Source of the DNA: CAYSBE01 sp964429245
GTDB taxonomy: Bacteria > Bacteroidota > Bacteroidia > UKL13-3
NCBI GenBank assembly: GCA_964429245.1
Contig: CAYSBE010000081.1
Coordinates: forward strand, 1-11,943
DNA length: 11,943 bases
Direction: 5' to 3'
This document shows, piece by piece, positions 6,061 to 11,943 of the stretch; the stretch's first letter is position 1, and each line of letters begins with the position of its first letter. Position numbers and translations under genes: made by a program. Below the pieces are notes generated by a model, which was not told where the DNA came from, ran no database searches, and saw nothing but the letters and a program-made list of their open reading frames with translations.

Positions 6061-6972
6061 TTATGGTAGCAGATTGGCTAAAGCAGATGCTATATCGGGG
6101 TATTTAAACTTAAAGCGTTCGTTTAACCATTTTTTTCCTGAAACGTGTTGAGAGGCTAGTAACATGGTATGCATTTCGCCAAATATGAGCTTAAGTGCAA
6201 ATACAGGTGCATTGGGAATAATCAATGGGCGATTTAGTCTTTTGGCCATTTGACGGGTTATATTATTGTGTGTAACAGGCTCCAGGCTAACTCCATTATA
6301 AATACCATTTATTGCTTCATTCTGAATCAGGTAAAGGTACATTCGACAAAGATCATCGATATGTACCCAGCTCAGGTATTGGTTTCCTGTACCTAAAGCT
6401 GTGCCTGCAAAAAGTTTGATGGGAGCAGCAATTTTCGGGATAAAGCCACCATCTTTTGCCAATACCACCCCGGTTCTGATGATGCTAACTGCAATTCCAT
6501 GTTGACGTAGGGCAATAGCTTCTTTTTCCCAATCATCGCATACTTTTGCCAAAAAGGTAGTGCCTACAGGTGTATCTTCAGGGGTATTTTCTCCTGTATC
6601 ATTTCCATAAATACCTATGGCGCTGGTTGATACAAGTTTTTTTATACCGGTCGGATTGTATTTAACAATACTTTCAACCAACAATCGGGTAGAAGCGATG
6701 CGGCTATCATAGATTTCCTTTTTGTATGATTCCGTCCATCGATGTGCTTCAACACCTGCGCCAGCCAAGTGAATAATGTAATCATTATTGATAATAGCGT
6801 TTGGGTCGATTTCATCTTTTTCGGGATTCCATACATATTGCATGTATTTATCAGTTGAAGCATTTTTATTTCTACCTAAATGACTGACAATAAAACCATT
6901 GGAAATTAATAGCATACTTAAATGTCTGCCGACTAAACCCGAACCACCCGTAATAAGAACTCGATTTTGCAT
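6061..6972 (-). CDS. TIGR01777-family NAD(P)-dependent epimerase/SDR protein, 303 aa
   Basis: This is an atypical extended short-chain dehydrogenase of the TIGR01777 (YfcH/SulA-like, COG1090) family. Residues 2-15 form the dinucleotide-binding beta-alpha-beta with GGSGLVG. YIIHLAGAGVEAHRW, STSAIGIYG, FLAKVCDDWEKEA, IRTGVVLAKDGG and WVHIDDLCRMYLYL follow in the family order. The C-terminal DUF1731 domain is recognisable (LIFGEMHTMLLASQHV and onward). The classical Tyr-x3-Lys pair is not obvious, which is normal for this family, whose substrate is unknown. I start at ATG 6972, giving the usual length. The open frame continues to 7098, but that extension would overlap the divergent regulator gene and has no similarity. 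The gene is followed after 37 bases by the beta-helix lipoprotein. Confidence 0.9.
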   Translation of the reverse strand: MQNRVLITGGSGLVGRHLSMLLISNGFIVSHLGRNKNASTDKYMQYVWNPEKDEIDPNAIINNDYIIHLAGAGVEAHRWTESYKKEIYDSRIASTRLLVESIVKYNPTGIKKLVSTSAIGIYGNDTGENTPEDTPVGTTFLAKVCDDWEKEAIALRQHGIAVSIIRTGVVLAKDGGFIPKIAAPIKLFAGTALGTGNQYLSWVHIDDLCRMYLYLIQNEAINGIYNGVSLEPVTHNNITRQMAKRLNRPLIIPNAPVFALKLIFGEMHTMLLASQHVSGKKWLNERFKFKYPDIASALANLLP

Positions 6973-6993
6973 AATTGAATTGTCAAATAAAAA

Positions 6994-7001
6994 CAAAAGT
7001 A
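6994..7001 (-). promoter_or_regulatory. Possible -7 box for the epimerase gene
   Basis: On the - strand the bases read TACTTTTG, a match to TAnnTTTG, about 21 bases before the ATG at 6972. A start of transcription near 6987 would leave a short leader. A clear -33 TTG at the expected distance is not seen. The box lies in the 72-base divergent region shared with the MerR-type regulator, so autoregulation from here could affect both genes. Confidence 0.35.
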
Positions 7002-7030
7002 GGACAGCAATGTTTAAAATCTTAAATATT

Positions 7031-7038
7031 AAGGAGGT
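7031..7038 (+). promoter_or_regulatory. Perfect Shine-Dalgarno before a TTG start
   Basis: AAGGAGGT matches the anti-Shine-Dalgarno fully and lies six bases before TTG at 7045. It fixes the regulator's start at this weak codon. Strong Shine-Dalgarno sites are uncommon in Bacteroidota and no other gene in this window has one with good spacing. Confidence 0.75.
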
Positions 7039-7044
7039 ATAAAA

Positions 7045-7965
7045 TTGGGAATCTTTTCGATACGAGATATAGAAGCTGCTTCGGGTATCAAAAGCCATAC
7101 CTTAAGAATTTGGGAACAGCGTTACGGGATTATTAAGCCAAAACGTACTGAAACCAATATTCGGTATTATGATGATGATGACTTGAAATACATCTTAAAT
7201 ATAAGTGTACTAAACAAACATGGGCTAAAAATTTCGGAAATTGCTAAAATGAACAAAGATGAAGTGAATGATCACATTCTTCGTCTTAGTTCTAGCTCAT
7301 CACAATACGATAGTCAAATAAAATTGCTCGTAAGCCGCATGGTTTCATTTGACGAGTATGGATTTAATCAAATTCTTACTACAAGTATTATCCAGTTTGG
7401 TATTGAAGAAACAATGCTCAATATCGTTTTTCCGTTACTAAATGAGATTGGACTCTTATGGCAAGTAGGATGCATACAACCCTCACACGAACATTTTGCA
7501 TCCAATATCATCAAACAAAAACTTTATGTAGCTATAGATGGTAATTTGGGTAAGTATGCCAACAACAGGAAAAAGTTTCTCCTGTTTTTGCCTGAAGGAG
7601 AAAAGCACAATATTGGATTGTTATTTGCAAATTATATCATCCGTTCGCGAGGACATGAACTTTTATATTTGGGACAAGAAGTACCTATGGTAGACTTGAG
7701 CAAAACAGCTTTCGATATACATCCTGATTATGTATTTACCATTGTTACTGCATCTACCATACAATTCGATAAGCAAGAGTTTGTAGATTCGTTAAAGAAA
7801 ATGTGGCCTGATGCAACATGTTTACTATCTGGTTATCAATTTGTTTATAATACCGAGCAATCGGTCAATTTACCCGATAACTTTTCAATCATACACTCAG
7901 CGGTAGATTTTATAAAATTCGTAGATGACCTTTCTTATTTGGGAACGGATGTTTCCAGAAATTAA
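7045..7965 (+). CDS. MerR-family regulator with B12-binding domain, CarH/LitR-like, 306 aa
   Basis: Residues 4-70 are a MerR winged helix DNA-binding domain (FSIRDIE, then HTLRIWEQRYGI and NIRYYDDDDLKYI). Residues about 90-165 form the helical cap. It contains W139, nine residues, then E149-H150, exactly the W-x9-E-H signature of CarH-type photoreceptors. Residues about 177-295 are a cobalamin-binding Rossmann domain with E186-x-H188-x2-G191, where the histidine would be the lower cobalt ligand. In CarH, adenosylcobalamin holds a repressing tetramer that light breaks. The residue after the tryptophan, His132 in Thermus CarH and needed for the light-state bis-histidine adduct, is Gln140 here. 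B12 binding is thus likely but the photochemistry uncertain. Start is TTG 7045 with a perfect Shine-Dalgarno. The gene diverges from the epimerase, a plausible but unproven target. Confidence 0.88.
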   Translation: MGIFSIRDIEAASGIKSHTLRIWEQRYGIIKPKRTETNIRYYDDDDLKYILNISVLNKHGLKISEIAKMNKDEVNDHILRLSSSSSQYDSQIKLLVSRMVSFDEYGFNQILTTSIIQFGIEETMLNIVFPLLNEIGLLWQVGCIQPSHEHFASNIIKQKLYVAIDGNLGKYANNRKKFLLFLPEGEKHNIGLLFANYIIRSRGHELLYLGQEVPMVDLSKTAFDIHPDYVFTIVTASTIQFDKQEFVDSLKKMWPDATCLLSGYQFVYNTEQSVNLPDNFSIIHSAVDFIKFVDDLSYLGTDVSRN

Positions 7966-8624
7966 TAGCCTATTTGATAAGGTACTATTTGATAGTCTGA
8001 TGGAACAATAAACAGATTATCATCTAGTTTTTTAATTTCTACACCCGAAGCTGTGTAGGTCATTCTTATTCCTTCTTCAAAAAGCTGATACTCCAATATG
8101 CAACCATTAATATCCAAGTTGCTGTATGAGTCACTGTGAATCGGAGGCAGATCTTTGGTGTAGTAGGCAGCAAACGTAAAAGGTTTCCCATCTACGATTG
8201 AATTGATAATAATTTTGTTGCACGTATATCCCGCAATAGTTTTGGTTTGGGTTGTATATTCAATCTTTGGATTTCCTGAACCATGTTGTGTATTTAATTT
8301 TTCCTTCATTTGCTTATTTTGTTCAGAAGATATATGCATGGCAATTTTTTTTCCCATCATTGATGAAAGTGCATAGCTTTCATTTGTCTCCACATCAATA
8401 ATAATGATGGAAGGACCCATAATTGTTTTAAGCTCCATGCGTTGTTTGGAACCCTTCATCAATACATACATGTTGGTAGGCAAATACATTGAAGATTCTT
8501 TAAGTTGCTGAGGTATGCTGTCGTATTTGATATCGAAAGAAATCATTCCTTCAAATGTATGCTGTGCTATAGAGCCAAATGAGAGAAGCAGAGAACAAAC
8601 GGAAAAAATAATTGACTTTACCAT
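7962..8624 (-). CDS. DUF4412-like secreted protein, 220 aa
   Basis: The protein starts with a Sec signal peptide (MVKS, a hydrophobic core, cleavage likely after A20 in SIAQ) and should be periplasmic or surface-located. The body resembles the Bacteroidota DUF4412 family. Its pattern is MYVLMKGSKQRMEL, then IIIIDVETNESYALSSMMGKKIAM, then TIAGYTCNKIIINS, all beta-rich; family function is unknown. It is the last gene of a tight - strand group: its ATG at 8624 overlaps the crotonase stop by seven bases. Its own stop overlaps the stop of the convergent regulator gene (shared TTAA at 7962-7965), so no terminator fits between them. Confidence 0.8.
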   Translation of the reverse strand: MVKSIIFSVCSLLLSFGSIAQHTFEGMISFDIKYDSIPQQLKESSMYLPTNMYVLMKGSKQRMELKTIMGPSIIIIDVETNESYALSSMMGKKIAMHISSEQNKQMKEKLNTQHGSGNPKIEYTTQTKTIAGYTCNKIIINSIVDGKPFTFAAYYTKDLPPIHSDSYSNLDINGCILEYQLFEEGIRMTYTASGVEIKKLDDNLFIVPSDYQIVPYQIGY

Positions 8625-9394
8625 ATGAGTTTTTCTTTGTTTAAAAATGAAGCTATCCCTTTTTTACAATCATCTGTTGCGCGGGCTTTGGCATTTATTT
8701 CTGCTGCATACTTGAGCGCATCTAAAGTAGCTAAATGTGGAACATGAGCAGCCATTTGTTTCACAAGGGTAATAGATTGTGAAGAAGTTGATTTACAAAG
8801 TTTCTCAGCAAATTTGGTGACGTGCTCATTTATCAATGTCGCATCAATAACTTTATTGATAAGTTTATAATTCAGTGCTTGATTGGCATCAAATACTTCA
8901 CCTGTAAGCATCATCTCGCGAGCTGATGTTTCTCCAACTTTTCTCAACAGAAACACCATCACGATGGCGGGTACAAAGCCAATTCGCACTTCAGTATATC
9001 CAAAAGTGGATTCGGGAGTAGCAAAACAAAAATCACAAACAGATGCCAAGCCGCAACCTCCTGCTATAGCAGCCCCTTCAACCTGCGAAATAATTATCTT
9101 AGGCGCATGGTAAATCATGCTGAATAATTCCATCAAATGTGTGGAGTCAATTAGGTTTTCTTCAAAAGTATTTTTTTGCAACTGTTGTAAATAACCAAGA
9201 TCAGCTCCTGCGCAAAATGCCTCACCCGAACTTTTAATTACAATTACTTTGCAGTTATCGTCATCTATAGCTGTAGAAAGTATGTGTTTAATTTCATGTA
9301 CAAATTCAAAGCTTAATGCATTTCTTTTTTCGGGTCTATTTAAGGTGATGTAACCAACCCGATTGACCAATTCATAGCCTACCATTTCTTTCAT
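8618..9394 (-). CDS. Enoyl-CoA hydratase/isomerase (crotonase) family protein, methylglutaconyl-CoA hydratase-like, 258 aa
   Basis: Crotonase-fold features are clear: NRPEKRNALS (19-28), the first oxyanion-hole loop FCAGADL (60-66), and the second, EGAAIAGGCGLA (106-117). Of the two catalytic glutamates of rat enoyl-CoA hydratase, the second (Glu164) is present as E135 in FGYTEVRIG. The position of the first (Glu144) is glycine, G115 in GGCGLA. The FVPAIVMVFLLRKVGE block resembles Bacteroidota proteins annotated as methylglutaconyl-CoA hydratase (leucine breakdown); an isomerase or related activity is also possible. I start at ATG 9394, one base after the comEC stop, which gives the usual family length. 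The open frame could extend to 9427 but would then overlap comEC. The downstream gene overlaps by seven bases, so the three genes form an operon. Confidence 0.87.
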   Translation of the reverse strand: MKEMVGYELVNRVGYITLNRPEKRNALSFEFVHEIKHILSTAIDDDNCKVIVIKSSGEAFCAGADLGYLQQLQKNTFEENLIDSTHLMELFSMIYHAPKIIISQVEGAAIAGGCGLASVCDFCFATPESTFGYTEVRIGFVPAIVMVFLLRKVGETSAREMMLTGEVFDANQALNYKLINKVIDATLINEHVTKFAEKLCKSTSSQSITLVKQMAAHVPHLATLDALKYAAEINAKARATDDCKKGIASFLNKEKLIW

Positions 9395-9395
9395 T

Positions 9396-11432
9396 TTACA
9401 ATGATAATTGAAATGATGCAGAATCAATCACGGAATAATATGGGATATTCTGGTTGTTAAAATATGCCTGCATTCTATGTAATTGTTTTTGTGATAAATT
9501 AGAAGTAAAAATCACTTTTTCGGGTTGTATTAATTTTAGCTTGTTTTCATGTAATGGATAATTAATTATAGCAATATCACAAGGATATGAAGGAGTATCA
9601 CGGGTGTTTAATTTACCGGTGATGATAATTCGACTATGAACTGAAGTGTAGGTAAATGATTGGCCGGTATCGAGAATTATTTGCTCATCTTGAATACCGT
9701 TTCGCCATTTGTGTTGTGTGAGGTGAAACCGCATTTTGTCTTTATCCGCTATCAGCATACTATCGGCAATAAGAATTGATGAAGTTGACTTGAAAATGCG
9801 AATAGCGCTTAATTTATTTACTTTATAAACCGTAATTAAATGTTGCCTAGAGTTTTGAATTTGATGATATGAGATACTGATTAAAAATAATAAAAATAAA
9901 ACAGCCCCAAGACGGAAAATATATTTTTGATACAGCAAAAAATAACTTACAAAACATAGCATGAATCCGTACATCAAAATGGACTGAAAGATACTGATAT
10001 GAATTCCTTCTGTGTAGGCAAATGGCAGTTGTTCTACAAACTTTACCATCATATTGGTAAATTGGATTGTGAGGCTCACAAATTTCCCTACGATAAAGGC
10101 AGGCCAATGCATAGTGCCTACTGCTACCAACAACATGCATCCATATAGAATGACATTGGTTAATGGAATAATAATCAGGTTGGAAAATAAAAAGCAAAAT
10201 GGAAATTGGTGAAAGTATAGCATTCCGATTGGCATAGTGGCCAATTGGGCTGCGATGGAAACCGATGAAATTTTCCAAACCTGATCCATAAATACATTCG
10301 ATGCGGTGTACCAATTGTATATATACGGTTGCAAAAATACAATGCCTAATACAGCCATATAACTTAGCTGAAATCCAACACTTGCAATATAGTTTACATC
10401 ATAGAGCATAAGAAATAATGCAGATGCTGCCAACGTATTGTAGATATTTGAATTTCGTTTGATCACATCGGAGAAAATGATAAAAGTAAACATCACCGTA
10501 GCGCGCAAAATGGAGGGTGATAAGTTGCACAGCATTGAGTAGGTCCATAATATGCTAAGTATGATAAACGCCTTTATGTATTTCCCTTTTTTAAATCGCT
10601 CTACAAAATGGAGTAGTTTGGTCAGCAACATAAAGATAATGCCTACATGCATGCCTGATACTGCCAATACATGCAGTGTTCCGGTATGGGCATATGCCTG
10701 CATGGTTTCATCATCAATTTCATCATCATTCCCATACAACAATGCTTGGGCAATCCCTTTCTGGCTATTGTTGCCAATATAGATTGACAGAATTTTTCTA
10801 AAGTATTCTTGTAACTCATACACTTTTTCACTTGCAGAGAAGTATTTTTCATAAGGAATGATAGTAATCTCATTTGGTTGCAAATAAATCTGATGATGAA
10901 TTTGCCTGAATGCCAAGTATCGTTTATAATTAAATTCATCCGGATTTTGAGGTGGCGAAATTTCCCTGATTTTTGAATAAGGGATTTGCATCCGGTCACG
11001 ATATTGAAGCAGACAAATGGAATCCGTTTTCTTTAGGTAGATAATAATTTTGCCATTTACAACAGTTGAAGTTCCGATTCCTCCCCTGGCAATGATGGAT
11101 GCTTCCACTTTCCATGAACGCTTTTTTGCAACACCGGGTTCCTCAACTTGTGCAATCAGGTAAGCTCCTTCATGGTTTAAAAAATAGGAGTTATGATTTC
11201 GAACATCTTGCCACTGATGCAACGCCATGCCACTTGTAAAATAGAGTATGGAGAGTGCAACTCCGGCATAGGATTTTGATGTGTACATAATCAAGGAAAA
11301 TAAACCGGCTACCGCGAAAATTACGAGAGAAAACTCAAGCCCAAGAGGATAGAACATGCTAATGCCACAGCCCAAAACAAATGGCAGAAAAATTCTAACA
11401 ACGGGAATCTGATGCCAATACCCTGCATTCAT
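9396..11432 (-). CDS. comEC: ComEC/Rec2-family DNA uptake channel protein, 678 aa
   Basis: ComEC forms the inner-membrane channel that passes single-stranded DNA into the cytoplasm during natural transformation. The order here is as expected. N-terminal membrane segments lie within about residues 10-70. A soluble DUF4131-type OB-like domain follows (about 85-195, with NPDEFNYKRYLA at 163-174). The Competence domain starts with GTLHVLAVSGMHVG at 251-264 and continues through many membrane helices to about residue 540. A soluble C-terminal piece of roughly 130 residues follows. There is no HxHxDH metallo-beta-lactamase motif, so the nuclease-like domain of the Bacillus protein is missing or degenerate, as in many Bacteroidota. 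ATG at 11432 starts the gene. It heads a - strand operon with the crotonase one base downstream. Confidence 0.92.
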   Translation of the reverse strand: MNAGYWHQIPVVRIFLPFVLGCGISMFYPLGLEFSLVIFAVAGLFSLIMYTSKSYAGVALSILYFTSGMALHQWQDVRNHNSYFLNHEGAYLIAQVEEPGVAKKRSWKVEASIIARGGIGTSTVVNGKIIIYLKKTDSICLLQYRDRMQIPYSKIREISPPQNPDEFNYKRYLAFRQIHHQIYLQPNEITIIPYEKYFSASEKVYELQEYFRKILSIYIGNNSQKGIAQALLYGNDDEIDDETMQAYAHTGTLHVLAVSGMHVGIIFMLLTKLLHFVERFKKGKYIKAFIILSILWTYSMLCNLSPSILRATVMFTFIIFSDVIKRNSNIYNTLAASALFLMLYDVNYIASVGFQLSYMAVLGIVFLQPYIYNWYTASNVFMDQVWKISSVSIAAQLATMPIGMLYFHQFPFCFLFSNLIIIPLTNVILYGCMLLVAVGTMHWPAFIVGKFVSLTIQFTNMMVKFVEQLPFAYTEGIHISIFQSILMYGFMLCFVSYFLLYQKYIFRLGAVLFLLFLISISYHQIQNSRQHLITVYKVNKLSAIRIFKSTSSILIADSMLIADKDKMRFHLTQHKWRNGIQDEQIILDTGQSFTYTSVHSRIIITGKLNTRDTPSYPCDIAIINYPLHENKLKLIQPEKVIFTSNLSQKQLHRMQAYFNNQNIPYYSVIDSASFQLSL

Positions 11433-11471
11433 AAACGTGAAAATAAATAATGCAAACTAGAAATCAATCAC

Positions 11472-11500
11472 TTGCCATTCATAAATTTTGTATAGTTTTG
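11472..11500 (+). promoter_or_regulatory. Bacteroidota-type promoter for the cytochrome-b-like gene
   Basis: A TTG at 11472-11474 (-33 element) is followed after 18 bases by TAGTTTTG at 11493-11500, matching the -7 consensus TAnnTTTG. Transcription would start near 11507, giving a leader of about 13 bases before the ATG at 11520. It is the best promoter match in the window and lies in the region divergent from comEC. Confidence 0.55.
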
Positions 11501-11519
11501 CATGCATAATTAATTATTC

Positions 11520-11943
11520 ATGGAAACAGGTTTGGTACATTTACACAATTTGCTTAGATGGGGCGTATTGCTTTTTGGTCTTTATGCCATTACAAAATCA
11601 GTATTGGGAATTATTCATAAGCGTGAATTTACTTCAAAAGAAAATCTTTCGCATGTATTGTTCGTAGTATTTTGTCATACACAACTCGTATTGGGATTGG
11701 TATTGTATTTCATCGGTCCAACGATGAAAGGCATACGTGCATCAGGAGGGAATATCATGAAAGATGCCGCTCTGCGCTTTTGGGCAGTTGAACATTTGGT
11801 TGCAATGGTTATCGGTATCGTACTTGTGCAAGTGGGCCGCTCATTGAGCAAAAAAGAAACCGACCCGATGAAGAAGCACCGTAAAGCCGTAATCTTTTTT
11901 GGTTTAGGTTTGCTGATTATCCTTTCAAGTATTCCGTGGCACA
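11520..11943 (+). CDS. Cytochrome-b-like small membrane protein (partial, 3' end outside window)
   Basis: ATG at 11520 opens 141 codons with no stop before the window edge. The sequence has four hydrophobic helices (about residues 13-32, 45-65, 88-106 and 122-139). It begins with HLHNLLRW, the signature of a Bacteroidota family often annotated as cytochrome B. Histidines within or beside the helices (H7, H9, H53 and H92) could bind heme, but true b-type heme binding is unproven for this family. The ending SIPWH is near the usual C-terminus, so only a few residues are probably missing. A good promoter precedes it. It diverges from comEC, with no obvious functional link. Confidence 0.75.
   Translation, partial: METGLVHLHNLLRWGVLLFGLYAITKSVLGIIHKREFTSKENLSHVLFVVFCHTQLVLGLVLYFIGPTMKGIRASGGNIMKDAALRFWAVEHLVAMVIGIVLVQVGRSLSKKETDPMKKHRKAVIFFGLGLLIILSSIPWH

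Noticed and set aside
6973..7098. N-terminal extension of the epimerase
   Set aside because: The extra residues have no family similarity, precede the nucleotide-binding motif by about 40 residues and overlap the divergent regulator gene.
9395..9427. Upstream start of the crotonase gene
   Set aside because: It would overlap comEC and add residues absent from the family; ATG at 9394 gives the standard length.

Overview
The window looks like a chromosomal segment of a Bacteroidota bacterium, probably of the Chitinophagales/Sphingobacteriales type. The DNA is AT-rich. Exported proteins carry short lipoboxes or end their signal peptides at A-Q. There are DUF4412-like and CarH-like MerR proteins of the kind common in the phylum, a ComEC without a beta-lactamase domain, a HLHNLLRW-type small membrane protein, and promoter-like TAnnTTTG boxes with few Shine-Dalgarno sites. 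No tRNA, rRNA, CRISPR array or transposase was seen. The genus call is inference.

Left part (1-1200, + strand): the coiled-coil end of a larger protein, a lipoprotein of unknown function, and a short exported ORF whose start overlaps the lipoprotein stop and which breaks off after 58 residues. It looks like the 5' stump of a longer secreted protein.

Scar region (1201-1828): a 3' fragment of a malate/L-lactate dehydrogenase family gene lies beside the intact gene (1829-2905). The two copies differ at about 39 of 411 aligned bases but at only 4 of 134 residues. GC-rich palindromes lie beside the rearrangement edges. This is the least ordinary stretch of the window.

Middle (1829-6972, - strand): the intact dehydrogenase, an overlapping HepT/MntA toxin-antitoxin pair, a prohibitin-like SPFH membrane protein, a beta-helix lipoprotein starting at TTG, and a TIGR01777-family NAD(P)-binding epimerase. 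Only the toxin-antitoxin pair shows clear functional coupling.

Right part (7045-11943): a MerR regulator with a B12-binding region resembling CarH (+ strand, TTG start behind a perfect Shine-Dalgarno) diverges from the epimerase. It converges, with overlapping stop codons, on a tightly packed - strand operon of comEC, a crotonase and a DUF4412-like secreted protein. Divergent from comEC, a four-helix cytochrome-b-like membrane protein runs off the right edge behind a Bacteroidota-type promoter.

I found no clear undescribed multi-gene system. The best leads are the palindrome-bordered gene fragments at 1200-1828 and the B12-type regulator whose light-state histidine position holds glutamine.
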